From JBAZPT01 sp041645535 (GTDB lineage Bacteria > Patescibacteriota > Minisyncoccia > Moranbacterales > UBA2206), in contig JBAZPT010000002.1 of the NCBI GenBank assembly GCA_041645535.1, forward strand, positions 62,001 to 126,000: 64,000 bases of DNA. Reading direction: 5' to 3'. The notes under the pieces were generated by a model. It saw nothing but the letters and a program-made list of their open reading frames with translations. It was not told the origin of the DNA and did no database searches. Below are positions 16,449 through 24,678 of the stretch, piece by piece. Position 1 is the first letter of the stretch. Each line of letters opens with the position of its first letter. Both the position numbers and the translations under genes were made by a program.

Positions 16449-17543
16449 ATGTCATCGATTTTAGATCATTCGCTCATAATTGGTGATATAGTCGCCAAAT
16501 TGCCATTCATTCAGGGCGGGATGAGCGTAGGAATTTCTCTGCATTGTCTGGCGGCTGCCGTAGCGAATGAAGGCGGCATTGGAGTTATTGGGACTGCTGA
16601 TATCGGTATGAACGAGCCAGACTTCCGCGATAATTTTCTTGAAGCAAATATTTGGGCGTTAAGACAAGAAATCGCAAAGGCAAGGAAATTAACCAAAGGA
16701 ATCCTCGGCGTCAATATCATGGTAGCATTGACAAACTTTGCAGATCTTGTGCAGACAGCAATTGAAGAAAAGATTGACATTATTTTTTCCGGCGCCGGAT
16801 TGCCGCTTAATCTTCCTGGATTTTTAAATGGCGCAAAAACAAAATTAGTGCCTATTATTTCTTCCGGAAGAGCCGCTGTGATTATCGCGAAGAAGTGGAC
16901 GGAGAAATACAATTATCTCCCAGACGCATTTGTAGTCGAGGGACCAAGGGCGGGAGGACACTTGGGATTTTCCGAAGAACATATTGGCGATCCGGAGTAT
17001 GCCTTGGAAAAACTTATTCCCGCAGTGATTGAAACACTAAAGCCATATGCAGAAAAATATGGCAGGCCGGTTCCGGTGATTGCAGCCGGTGGAATTTATA
17101 CCGGCGCGGATATTTTCAAATTTTTGCAGTTGGGAGCGGCGGGCGTGCAGATGGCAACGCGTTTTGTCACGACGCACGAATGCGACGCCAACATTAAATT
17201 CAAAGAAGCATATCTAAATGCCAAGGAATCTGATATAACAATTATCAAGAGCCCTGTTGGATTGCCAGGAAGAGCAATTCGCAATGCTTTTCTTGATAAG
17301 GTCAGCCAAGGCAAAATGAAACCCTTTAAGTGCCCATATCACTGCCTAAAAACATGTGAATTGGAAAAAAGTCCGTATTGCATTTCTTTCGCATTAATCA
17401 ACGCGCAGCGAGGAAATCTTGATCGCGGTTTCGCTTTTTGCGGAGAAAATGCTTACCGGGCAGACAAAATCGTTCATGTAAAAGAAGTGATGGAAGCTCT
17501 CAAAGAAGAGTATCGAGAAGCCTCCGGAGGAGAAGAGTTGTAA
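16449..17543 (+). CDS. Nitronate monooxygenase/FabK-like flavoprotein
   Basis: 364 aa, TIM-barrel flavoprotein of the 2-nitropropane dioxygenase family. FMN-binding segments are seen at AAGGIYTGADIFKFLQLG and QMATRFVTT, and the active-site His lies in EGPRAGGHLGFS. The C-terminal Cys-rich block (CPYHCLKTC) is typical of the subgroup. It oxidises nitronates, or reduces enoyl-ACP in FabK relatives; with no fatty-acid genes nearby the first is more likely. Strong SD (AGAGGAGGTG) before ATG 16449. Confidence 0.88.
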   Translation: MSSILDHSLIIGDIVAKLPFIQGGMSVGISLHCLAAAVANEGGIGVIGTADIGMNEPDFRDNFLEANIWALRQEIAKARKLTKGILGVNIMVALTNFADLVQTAIEEKIDIIFSGAGLPLNLPGFLNGAKTKLVPIISSGRAAVIIAKKWTEKYNYLPDAFVVEGPRAGGHLGFSEEHIGDPEYALEKLIPAVIETLKPYAEKYGRPVPVIAAGGIYTGADIFKFLQLGAAGVQMATRFVTTHECDANIKFKEAYLNAKESDITIIKSPVGLPGRAIRNAFLDKVSQGKMKPFKCPYHCLKTCELEKSPYCISFALINAQRGNLDRGFAFCGENAYRADKIVHVKEVMEALKEEYREASGGEEL

Positions 17544-17602
17544 ACATTATTTCCGGGCGTGCTGTGAACTTAACAGTGCGACCCGGATTTATTTTTTCAT
17601 TG

Positions 17603-17714
17603 ACCCTATTAGAAATTTTGGAAAATACTCAATAATACCAGGATGTTAAGGCGAAGCCGCTTCGCTCTCGTATCAAATTGAAAAAAAAGCTGTCCATGAA
17701 TTTCTAACAGGGTT
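17603..17714. repeat. Inverted-repeat element, family B copy 1
   Basis: Ends ACCCTATTAGAAATTT and AATTTCTAACAGGGT are complementary apart from one position. The interior includes GCGAAG-CCG-CTTCGC. Copies 2 and 3 are at 23575-23676 and 30512-30590. The stretch 17544-17766 holds nothing else. Confidence 0.75.
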
Positions 17715-17766
17715 GACTAACAATTTTTTTCTGATATGATATTATGGATTTAGATATTGCCTAAAC

Positions 17767-17837
17767 GGGCTCATAGTAAATCGGTATTACGGGACCATGG
17801 CATGGTTCAGTGCAGGGTTCGACTCCCTGTGAGTCCA
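17767..17837 (+). tRNA. tRNA-Ala (GGC)
   Basis: Cloverleaf: acceptor GGGCTCA/TGAGTCC with the G3-U70 pair that marks alanine tRNAs, D-stem GTAA/TTAC, anticodon loop ATGGCAT (GGC), T-arm CAGGG-TTCGACT-CCCTG. 71 nt, short D-loop, no encoded CCA. Confidence 0.92.
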
Positions 17838-17868
17838 CACTTCGACTTCGCCCAGTGTAAACAATCTT

Positions 17869-18417
17869 ATGTTAAAGAAAATTTTATTAATTCCAGGATG
17901 GATGAGAAGCGTTGCTTATTATAAGAAGTATGAAGGTATTGATATTTGGAAAGAAAATATCCCCAATGATCTGAATATTGAAGCCGATTATATTGTCGCG
18001 CACAGCCTCGGATCCGTAGTCGCTTTGCAAAATTGGCAAAAATTTCCAAACACAAAATTAATTTTAGTTAATCCCTTAGTGTTAAAAAGAAGTTTTTGGG
18101 AATGGCTGTGGCGCTGGTTCAAGTTTGCTTTTGATGAAGGGCCGCGCATAGATAAAAATGTCGGCATTCTCAAGATATTTTCCGGATTGAAAAAACTTTA
18201 TCAGCTTAGCCAAGTTGACACGACCGGAATATTAAAAAATATTTCCGCAAATGATTTGGTAATCATCCGCGGATGCAAAGATAAGTTTTTTTGCGATAAT
18301 GAAGCCAGTGGATATTTGAAGAAAAATGGATTAAATTTAATAGAAATAGTAGAAGCCGCGCATCATTGGAATGAAAAATTTGACATGGAAATAAATAGAA
18401 TAATCTCGGGCCCGTAG
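17869..18417 (+). CDS. RBBP9/YdeN-like serine hydrolase
   Basis: 182 aa alpha/beta hydrolase. The nucleophile elbow reads AHSLGS (around residue 45), the acid is probably in the IIRGCKDKFF segment, and the catalytic His is in EAAHHWNEKF. Substrate unknown. The stop codon TAG (18415-18417) lies inside the downstream tRNA gene, of which the first 10 nt are also coding (SGP-stop). It follows tRNA-Ala by 31 nt, so tRNA and mRNA are probably cotranscribed and cut apart. Confidence 0.85.
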   Translation: MLKKILLIPGWMRSVAYYKKYEGIDIWKENIPNDLNIEADYIVAHSLGSVVALQNWQKFPNTKLILVNPLVLKRSFWEWLWRWFKFAFDEGPRIDKNVGILKIFSGLKKLYQLSQVDTTGILKNISANDLVIIRGCKDKFFCDNEASGYLKKNGLNLIEIVEAAHHWNEKFDMEINRIISGP

Positions 18418-18479
18418 CTCAGTGGTAGAGCGCGCGACTCATAATCGCTTGGTCGCAGGTTCGATCCCTGCCGGGCCCA
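18408..18479 (+). tRNA. tRNA-Ile2 (CAU), probable lysidine substrate
   Basis: Acceptor GGGCCCG/CGGGCCC, D-arm GCTC-AGTGGTA-GAGC, anticodon loop CTCATAA, variable region TGGTC, T-arm GCAGG-TTCGATC-CCTGC. The run GCGACTCATAATCGCTTGG is shared with bacterial tRNA-Ile2 rather than elongator Met. Pair 27-43 is a C-U mismatch. No encoded CCA. Confidence 0.88.
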
Positions 18480-18491
18480 CAATTTATAAAG

Positions 18492-18519
18492 TCGAGGCGA
18501 AGCCTCGATTTTAAGTTTT
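18492..18519 (+). terminator. Terminator after tRNA-Ile2
   Basis: TCGAGGC-GAA-GCCTCGA hairpin followed by TTTTAAGTTTT. Confidence 0.8.
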
Positions 18520-18542
18520 CACAGAAATAATCCCGCAAACAC

Positions 18543-18571
18543 TTGACAGAAAGTGATGGCTATGCTAAACT
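18543..18571 (+). promoter_or_regulatory. Promoter of the lipoprotein gene
   Basis: TTGACA (18543-18548), 17-nt spacer, TAAACT (18566-18571). Confidence 0.8.
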
Positions 18572-18643
18572 ACTTTGAAGTTCTTAAGAGGCATTCACTG
18601 AAAAGTGAAGAATATAAATTATACACCAAAAAGGGAGGAGAAC

Positions 18644-18979
18644 ATGAGAAAATTTTTTTATGTCGTAATATCTGTTTTTGTTCTTTTATTTTTCACAGGT
18701 TGCAGTAAGGATTATAAGATTGATACTCCGGTTACGGTAGAAAATGTTGAGATTACCAAACAGCCATTAACCGGTAAAACCACAATCATCCTGAAAATGG
18801 TTGATGGAGCTGGAAACCATATGACCCTAGTAAGCCTTGGGGCAAGCGAAAACGAACAACGCATAATAAAATGTGCGAAAAAAGGAGACCACATAACGGT
18901 CAGCTTCTGCTCCAGTGGTACAAATAATATTTTTCTCAAAGCAATCAAGAACAATGATTTGGGTATTGAGTGTCAATAA
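18644..18979 (+). CDS. Small lipoprotein, unknown
   Basis: 111 aa from ATG 18644, which has the SD AAGGGAGGAG; the in-frame ATG at 18605 has none. A signal peptide (about 4-17, FYVVISVFVLLFF) ends in the lipobox FTGC, so Cys19 is the likely lipidated residue. The mature part is a small beta-rich domain of unknown function. It has its own promoter and terminator. Confidence 0.8.
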   Translation: MRKFFYVVISVFVLLFFTGCSKDYKIDTPVTVENVEITKQPLTGKTTIILKMVDGAGNHMTLVSLGASENEQRIIKCAKKGDHITVSFCSSGTNNIFLKAIKNNDLGIECQ

Positions 18980-18995
18980 CCCACTACTATGTCCG

Positions 18996-19034
18996 GAAGC
19001 CAGCGCAAAACAGCGCGTTTGGCTTCTTTTATTT
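18996..19034. terminator. Terminator between convergent lipoprotein and xer genes
   Basis: GAAGCCA-GCGC / GCGC-gt-TTGGCTTC stem followed by a T-run on the plus strand; it overlaps the last codons of the xer gene. Confidence 0.7.
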
Positions 19035-20000
19035 TTTTCTCCTTCTCGCGTGGAACGCTTTGTGGACTTCTTTGAGCTGTTGGTTGGTGATGTGGGTGTA
19101 AATTTGGGTGGTAGTGATAGAAGAATGGCCAAGCATAGCCTGGACACTGCGGATATCGGCGCCATTGATTAATAAATCCGTAGCAAATGAATGGCGCAAA
19201 GTATGCGGATGGACATCTTTAATGATTCCGGCCTTGGCGGCATAAAATTTTACCATTCTTTGGACACTGCGGGGAGTTAATCTTAGAGTTTTATCCTGGT
19301 TTTTTTCTAAAGCCGAGCTTTCCCCGATCTTAAAGCTCGGTTTTTTAGTTTCAAATTTCTTTAGCGCCTTCACATCCCGCACAAATAAGGCAGGGTCAAT
19401 GTCGGCGCGCTTGTCGAGATAGCGCTCAAGCGCTTGCTTGGCGCTATCAGAAACAAAAACCAGCCTGATTTTGTCGCCCTTGCCCCGCACAGTGAATTCC
19501 TGATTTTTGAGATCCAGCTTATCGCGGTTGATATTGATAAGCTCGGAAACACGCAGGCCCGAAGAGAAAAGCAGTTCCAGCATTGCCCGATCCCGGAGGA
19601 TCTTGAAGCTATTGCCGCTAGCCGCCTCCAAAATACGCTCGACTTCCTCCGCCTCCAAAAATTCCACTTCCTTGCGGGACACCTTGCCCGCTTCCACTTT
19701 CTCCGCCGACAAAGTTTTGATATCTTTCTTGGCCAGATATTTCAGGAAGCTGCGGAGTGCGATAATATAATAATTTTGCGTTATTTTCTTGAGTTTTTGC
19801 CCTTTTTTGTCCTCATAGCGGTTGAGATAAACCCGAAAACCGCGCACCGTTTCCTCCGTGATGTTTTTAGGATCGGTTACTCTAGACCATTCTAAAAACC
19901 GATCCAGATAGTGGCCGTAGTTTTCAATCGTCTTCCCGGCTTTGCCCTTTTCAATTTCCAAATATTCCAGAAATTGGTTTTTAAAATCCTTTAGTTGCAT
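19029..20000 (-). CDS. Tyrosine recombinase, XerC/XerD type
   Basis: 323 aa from ATG 20000. The frame is open to 20153, but that would overlap the divergent promoter at 20135 and lacks an SD. SAM-like core-binding domain at about 1-95. Catalytic set: R150 (SGLRVSEL), K174 (RGKGDKIRLV), H266 and R269 (HTLRH), H292 (GHSS), Y301. It resolves chromosome dimers at dif or moves elements. About 25 residues (216-240) between LFVRD and RLTPRSVQRMV are unusual and are encoded by the hairpin at 19309-19344. Confidence 0.9.
   Translation of the reverse strand: MQLKDFKNQFLEYLEIEKGKAGKTIENYGHYLDRFLEWSRVTDPKNITEETVRGFRVYLNRYEDKKGQKLKKITQNYYIIALRSFLKYLAKKDIKTLSAEKVEAGKVSRKEVEFLEAEEVERILEAASGNSFKILRDRAMLELLFSSGLRVSELININRDKLDLKNQEFTVRGKGDKIRLVFVSDSAKQALERYLDKRADIDPALFVRDVKALKKFETKKPSFKIGESSALEKNQDKTLRLTPRSVQRMVKFYAAKAGIIKDVHPHTLRHSFATDLLINGADIRSVQAMLGHSSITTTQIYTHITNQQLKEVHKAFHARRRKK
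19309..19344. repeat. AAGCTCGG palindrome inside xer
   Basis: AAAGCCGAGCTTT (19309-19321) and AAAGCTCGGTTTT (19332-19344) form a hairpin with one mismatch. Same stem word as 7134-7170. It is translated as part of an extra loop in the recombinase. Confidence 0.75.
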
Positions 20001-20134
20001 AAAAATTGATTGTGCGACACTTATGCTCTTATCATACACCAAGCCGCCAGACTTGGGAATAGCCGGCGACCCAAAAAATTTTAACCGGCCATTTTGGCTT
20101 GAATTGGGCAAAATATGCCTTGTTGACAATGCTC

Positions 20135-20163
20135 TTGACTGGCGAAGTTCCATTTGCTATAGT
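20135..20163 (+). promoter_or_regulatory. Promoter of the LysM/CHAP gene
   Basis: TTGACT (20135-20140), 17-nt spacer, TATAGT (20158-20163). Confidence 0.75.
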
Positions 20164-20244
20164 AGAAGTTGTTAAAAATTAAGGTTCAACATCATTAGTA
20201 AACTAGCTATTTCTATTACTCAAGGTTTATTAGGGAGGGCAAAC

Positions 20245-21363
20245 CTGAATAATCTGCGCCAGCAGATCCATATCCAGCAAAAAAACATTGCCTTGTTCAT
20301 CAAGGAACACCGGACAGTGAAGGCTCTTCATATCTTCCGCCGCTACTCCGCTCTGATAGTGGTCATCTCCAGCGCGCTTCTAGTTTCGGCAACCAATTTG
20401 GCCGCGGGAAAAGAATCCAGTGGTTTTTTATTTGGCTCGCTTGGCAGTGATGACAACTTTGAAAACCCCCTGGCCAATAAAATGTCCGTAGAAGCTAACA
20501 AAAAGCATGATTTAGCCCTAGTTACTCTGTCTCAATCCAGCACCGCTCCCGACCCGGACGCCAAGCTTGAAGATGAAAATGAAACCTTTATTCTTCAGGG
20601 ACAGGCTATTGTAGCCGGCACCAGCCCGGTAAAAAGGGATCCGGAAGAAGACGGGGGCGTTAAAATTTATGAAGTCCGCCAAGGCGATACGGTCGGCGGC
20701 ATTGCCTCAAAATTTGGCATAACTGTAAATACTATCCTTTGGTCCAATGAGTTGGACAATGTTGATTCTATTATGCCCGGGGATAAAATATTCATTCTGC
20801 CGGTGGCCGGCCTGAATTACACCGTGAAATCTGGAGACAGTCTGGATGCCATTGCCAATAAATATAAAGCCGACAAGGGCAAAATTATTTCTTTTAACGA
20901 CCTGCCAGCCGACGGAGAATTGAAAGTTGGAGAGGAAATTATTATTCCGGACGGACAGAAAGAAGTTGCGGCTCCGGCAGTTCCAAGGACGCCCATTGCT
21001 ACCCGCCCTTATGAATCCTTTGCTCCATCAGGCACAATCCTTTCTGGAAGAGCCGGCACCGGACACAAATTCCCTTACGGATATTGCACCTGGTATGTGG
21101 CGCAGAGAAGATTCGTTCCCTGGGGCGGAAACGCCGGAACTTGGCTCTACCACGCCAAGGCTATGGGCTATTCCACTGGCAGAACTCCGCGCCCGGGATC
21201 CATTATTGTGACGTCCGAATCCTGGTGGGGACATGTCGGCATCGTGGAAAAAGTCAGCGGCGGATCAGTCACTATTTCCGAAATGAACTACCGGGGCTGG
21301 GCCAAAAAAAGCTCGCGCGTACTGTCAGCTTCCAGCCGGGTCATTAAAGGCTATATTTACTAA
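20245..21363 (+). CDS. Secreted LysM-LysM-CHAP peptidoglycan hydrolase
   Basis: The frame is open from about 20190. I prefer CTG 20245 because GGGAGGG lies 6 nt upstream; TTG 20293, the first standard start, has no SD and gives 356 aa. From 20293: membrane/signal segment about 15-37, LysM 1 about 126-172 (YEVRQGDTVGGIASKFG), LysM 2 about 175-220 (YTVKSGDSLDAIANKYK), CHAP domain about 255-356 with catalytic Cys in GYCTWYVA and His in WWGHVGIVE. It binds and cuts peptidoglycan during growth or division. Its promoter diverges from xer. Confidence 0.9.
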   Translation: MNNLRQQIHIQQKNIALFIKEHRTVKALHIFRRYSALIVVISSALLVSATNLAAGKESSGFLFGSLGSDDNFENPLANKMSVEANKKHDLALVTLSQSSTAPDPDAKLEDENETFILQGQAIVAGTSPVKRDPEEDGGVKIYEVRQGDTVGGIASKFGITVNTILWSNELDNVDSIMPGDKIFILPVAGLNYTVKSGDSLDAIANKYKADKGKIISFNDLPADGELKVGEEIIIPDGQKEVAAPAVPRTPIATRPYESFAPSGTILSGRAGTGHKFPYGYCTWYVAQRRFVPWGGNAGTWLYHAKAMGYSTGRTPRPGSIIVTSESWWGHVGIVEKVSGGSVTISEMNYRGWAKKSSRVLSASSRVIKGYIY

Positions 21364-21365
21364 GT

Positions 21366-23576
21366 TTATAATTTCTTGAGCGGGGCGACTGAAGCGGAGA
21401 GTTTTTTGAGGCCGGATTTGGAAAAAGCCACCGTGAGCGTATCGCCCTGCGAACCAACAATGAGTCCGTCGCCGAAAATTTCGTGGCGAACCCGGTCGCC
21501 ATCTTTAAAAGTGTTTTTCTTCCGTATTTCCCTCTCCCCTTGGGAGAGGGTGTCCCGATGTGCATCGGGACGGGTGAGGGTTTTGAACTTTGTGATTTGT
21601 GATTTCCCATCTTTTGCATCCTGCAAAAGATGGACTGGTATATCATCCAAAAACCGCGACGGCGGATTGACCTGTGTCGAACCAAAAATATTCCGCTGGC
21701 TGGTGAACAAAAGATAAACTTTTTCTTTGGCGCGCGTGATGCCGACATACATCAGGCGCCTTTCTTCCTCCATTTCGCCTTGATCGAGCATACTTCTAGA
21801 ATGCGGCAGGATTCCTTCTTCCAGTCCCGCGATAAAAACTACTTTAAATTCCAAACCTTTGGCGCTGTGGAGCGTCATTAAATGCACGGCATCTAAATTT
21901 TGATTCACATTGTCCGTGTCGGACGCCAACGCGACTTCTTCTAAAAACATCCGCAAGGCCTCCCCGCCCTCATATTCGCTGTATTTTTTGGCAACAGTCA
22001 GCAATTCGCGGATATTTTCCCGCCGCATTTCGCCTTCTTCCGTGCCGTCCAGCAGAAATTTTTCATAGCCGGATTCAGCAAAAACTTTTTCCATAAAATC
22101 CGTCAGCGGCAATTTGCGGATCGCCTCGTTCATCCTTTTGATAAAATCACAAAACTTGGCGATCGCCTCATATTTTGCATTCTGTATTTTATATCCAGCA
22201 TCTTGGTTGTTTTTAAATCGCAGGCCTCCATCGATTAAATCAACTTTATTTTCTTTGGCAAATTTCAGCCAATATTTTACCGTAACTTCTCCGATACCCC
22301 TCTTGGGTTCATTAATTATTCGCTCCAGCGAAACCGCGTCAGTGAAATTTTGGATCAGGCGCAGATACGCGACGACATCTTTTATTTCTTTGCGCAAATA
22401 AAATTTTATGCCGCCGATAATTCTATATGGAATGGAATTGGAAAGCATTACTTCTTCCATAATGCGGGACTGCGCGTTGGTGCGGTAGAGAACTACGAAA
22501 TCAGAGAACTTATGCTTTTCTTTTTCCTGTTTTTGGTTGCGTAAAACTTCCGCGACCACGAATTCCGCCTCGTCTTTTTCGTCTCTGGCCTCATAGCAAG
22601 TTATGAGATGCCCGCCGGCGCTTTCCGTCCAGATTTTTTTGTCTTTGCGATTGATATTTTTAGAAATCACGCCGTAAGCCGCGTCCAAAATGTTCTGCGT
22701 GGAACGATAATTTTGCTCGAGTTTTATGACCTTGGCGCTAGGATAGTCCTTTTCAAAATCCAGGATGTTTTGGATATCCGCGCCTCTCCAAGAGTACACT
22801 CCTTGCCAGTCATCGCCCACGACGCAGATGTTGCCATTCTTTTTGGCCAGCATATTAATCAACGAATACTGCGCGTGATTAGTGTCCTGATATTCGTCCA
22901 CCATAATATAACGGAAAAAATTCTGGTATTTTTCCAAAACTTCCGGAAACTTTTGGAATAAATGAACCATCAGCATAATAATATCATCGAAATCAAGCGC
23001 GTTTTGCTCCTTGAGTTTTTTTTGGTAGGCACTATAGGTCTTGGAAACTGTTTCTTCATAATAACTGCCGATTGTTTCATGATAATGCACCGCGTCAATC
23101 AGTTCGTTCTTGGCCTTTGAAATCGCGTTGAGCATCGCCTGCGGTTTGAATTGTTCCATATCCAGCTCATTTTCCTTCATGGCTTTTTTCATCGTCGCCA
23201 ACTGGTCCTGATCATCAAAAATATTAAACGATTTTTTATAGCCCAGTTTTTCGATCTCATGGCGCAAAATCCGCGCGCAGATGGAATGGAAAGTGCCCAT
23301 AACTGGAAGTTCATAGTTCTTAGTTTTTAGTTCTTGGTTATTAACATTTAATAAAACTCTTACCCGTTCCTTCATTTCCTGCGCGGCTTTATTAGTAAAA
23401 GTCACCGCCAGAATATTTCTCGGCGGAATCTTTTTTTCCTTGATGAGATAGGCTACGCGGTGCGTAAGCGCCCGGGTTTTGCCCGATCCCGCTCCGGCAA
23501 TGATCAAAACCGCCCCTTCGGTGGTTTCGACCGCTTCCCTCTGCGCGGGATTCAAGTTTTTTAGGATTTCATCCAC
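21366..23576 (-). CDS. pcrA: UvrD/PcrA-family DNA helicase
   Basis: 736 aa superfamily 1A helicase. Walker A GAGSGKT at about 30, motif Ia TFTNKAAQEMKERV, VDEYQDTNHAQY, GDDWQGVYSWRGA, EQNYRST, and motifs LMTLHSAKGLEF and VGITRAKEKVYLLFTSQ. A small Tudor-like end (DGDRVRHEIFGDGLIVG) is present. It unwinds DNA in repair and replication restart. Two heptamer arrays (22172-22206, 23308-23342) and a cluster of three palindromes plus a heptamer array (21530-21632) are translated as extra linkers. The GTG start at 23576 lies inside the end of a family B element. Confidence 0.93.
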   Translation of the reverse strand: MDEILKNLNPAQREAVETTEGAVLIIAGAGSGKTRALTHRVAYLIKEKKIPPRNILAVTFTNKAAQEMKERVRVLLNVNNQELKTKNYELPVMGTFHSICARILRHEIEKLGYKKSFNIFDDQDQLATMKKAMKENELDMEQFKPQAMLNAISKAKNELIDAVHYHETIGSYYEETVSKTYSAYQKKLKEQNALDFDDIIMLMVHLFQKFPEVLEKYQNFFRYIMVDEYQDTNHAQYSLINMLAKKNGNICVVGDDWQGVYSWRGADIQNILDFEKDYPSAKVIKLEQNYRSTQNILDAAYGVISKNINRKDKKIWTESAGGHLITCYEARDEKDEAEFVVAEVLRNQKQEKEKHKFSDFVVLYRTNAQSRIMEEVMLSNSIPYRIIGGIKFYLRKEIKDVVAYLRLIQNFTDAVSLERIINEPKRGIGEVTVKYWLKFAKENKVDLIDGGLRFKNNQDAGYKIQNAKYEAIAKFCDFIKRMNEAIRKLPLTDFMEKVFAESGYEKFLLDGTEEGEMRRENIRELLTVAKKYSEYEGGEALRMFLEEVALASDTDNVNQNLDAVHLMTLHSAKGLEFKVVFIAGLEEGILPHSRSMLDQGEMEEERRLMYVGITRAKEKVYLLFTSQRNIFGSTQVNPPSRFLDDIPVHLLQDAKDGKSQITKFKTLTRPDAHRDTLSQGEREIRKKNTFKDGDRVRHEIFGDGLIVGSQGDTLTVAFSKSGLKKLSASVAPLKKL
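21530..21632. repeat. Palindrome and heptamer cluster inside pcrA
   Basis: CCCTCTCCC-CTT-GGGAGAGGG (21530-21550), GTCCCGATG-TG-CATCGGGAC (21552-21571), a 4x7-nt array of TTTGTGA-like units (21582-21609), and CATCTTTTGCA-TCC-TGCAAAAGATG (21608-21632). All are coding in the linker between the helicase core and the C-terminal domain. Confidence 0.85.
22172..22206. repeat. Heptamer array, 5 units, inside pcrA
   Basis: ATTTTGC, ATTCTGT, ATTTTAT, ATCCAGC, ATCTTGG: five consecutive 7-mers starting AT, 35 nt in all. Confidence 0.7.
23308..23342. repeat. Heptamer array, 5 units, inside pcrA
   Basis: AGTTCAT, AGTTCTT, AGTTTTT, AGTTCTT, GGTTATT: five consecutive 7-mers, 35 nt. It is translated as NVNNQELKTKNYEL just before VMGTFHSIC. 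Confidence 0.8.
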
Positions 23577-23676
23577 CCCGTTAGAGTTTTGCCGAATTAA
23601 ATTTATTCAATAAGGCAAACTTAGTAAAAAATTATTGATTTATCCCCGCATCATTTATGTTAAAACTCTAGCGGGG
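23575..23676. repeat. Inverted-repeat element, family B copy 2
   Basis: ACCCCGTTAGAGTTTT (23575-23590) and AAAACTCTAGCGGGG (23662-23676) pair except at one position. The interior is AT-rich. It separates pcrA from the TrmB gene and its right end touches the pcrA start codon. Confidence 0.8.
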
Positions 23677-23693
23677 TAAATAACCTTTCTATT

Positions 23694-24452
23694 TTACACT
23701 CTTCCCGACTGCGAAGCAAAGGTAGCCAAATCAAAAATCTGCTTTAAACTTTGAGCGATCTGCTTGCTTTCCATGACTACGCCCACCAGTTCTTCACCAA
23801 ACGACAAAATCGCAATCTTGTCTCCAAAAATATCGATCTCTACCGGCGCGGTATACCTATTTTTGTCCACATTAAATCTTTGCATCAACCATCTGGCATC
23901 TTTGGCCGGATCATGGACATCCGACGGAATAATCGCCGTGACTTTAATCTTTTTTTCCACTCTCTCCCGAATAAAATCTTCAACGATAGGGGCGATTTTG
24001 TTGTTATAGGTCGGCTCATAGGCGGTGCGGATCAAATGAAAGTCTTGGCCATCGTTTAAAATTTCCTCGTAGATTTCTTTTAGCCCGCTTACTCCTTCAT
24101 AAAACTTGATTCCGGGCCGGCTATTGATCAGATTAAAACTGGAAAGTATATCCGGAAGATAATTATTCAGCATTTCCTTATCCTTTTTAATTTGCGCTTC
24201 TTTTTTGGCTATTAATTTCTTGAGCAGCGATGGATGGCCGGCCGAAAAAACCGCCACCTGGTTAGGCCGTTCCCTTTTTTCAACCAGTCCCAGGCTTTCC
24301 AGTTCTTCGGCTTCTTTATAGACAATCGCCCGAGATCTTTTAATTTTTTTGGCTATTTGGGAAGCCCTGGCTTCTTTGTTTTGGTATAAATAATCCAAAA
24401 TCTCCGCCTGGGAGGGAGTGAGATCGGCTTGAAGTAAAACTTCTTTAAACAT
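23694..24452 (-). CDS. TrmB-family HTH regulator (copy 3)
   Basis: 252 aa from ATG 24452 (the frame extends to TTG 24470; neither has an SD). Winged helix with ASQIAKKIKRSRAIVYKEAEEL, a coiled linker, and an effector-type domain with IKFYEGVSGLKEIYEE. Two palindromes upstream (24510-24529, 24549-24560) lie between it and the divergent promoter of the small operon at 24679, so it may control both. Confidence 0.88.
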   Translation of the reverse strand: MFKEVLLQADLTPSQAEILDYLYQNKEARASQIAKKIKRSRAIVYKEAEELESLGLVEKRERPNQVAVFSAGHPSLLKKLIAKKEAQIKKDKEMLNNYLPDILSSFNLINSRPGIKFYEGVSGLKEIYEEILNDGQDFHLIRTAYEPTYNNKIAPIVEDFIRERVEKKIKVTAIIPSDVHDPAKDARWLMQRFNVDKNRYTAPVEIDIFGDKIAILSFGEELVGVVMESKQIAQSLKQIFDLATFASQSGRV

Positions 24453-24509
24453 AAGTATTAATTTAACCAAAAAATTTCTTGCTTAGATTATTTCATTATT
24501 TATCCTTTG

Positions 24510-24560
24510 TGTCAAATAATCTTTTGACAATATATCCTTAAATTTTATGTCAATATTGAC
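24510..24560. promoter_or_regulatory. Candidate TrmB operators in divergent region
   Basis: TGTCAAA-6 nt-TTTGACA (24510-24529) and the perfect 12-mer GTCAATATTGAC (24549-24560) share the half-site TGTCAA/TTGAC. They lie between trmB copy 3 and the small-gene promoter at 24611. Confidence 0.65.
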
Positions 24561-24610
24561 CTATAGTAAAGCGATTGACTTACATTTATACTTTTTTGTT
24601 TATTTTGTAT

Positions 24611-24639
24611 TTGACAAATAACAATAAATGGCATACACT
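24611..24639 (+). promoter_or_regulatory. Promoter of small operon 24679-25153
   Basis: TTGACA (24611-24616), 17-nt spacer, TACACT (24634-24639). Confidence 0.8.
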
Positions 24640-24678
24640 ATCTTGTTGCACATTAAAAACTAAAAAGGAGGAGGCACT

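Noticed and set aside
17603..17714. CRISPR array
   Set aside because: No regular direct repeats with unique spacers anywhere in the window; the repeats are palindromic or period-7.
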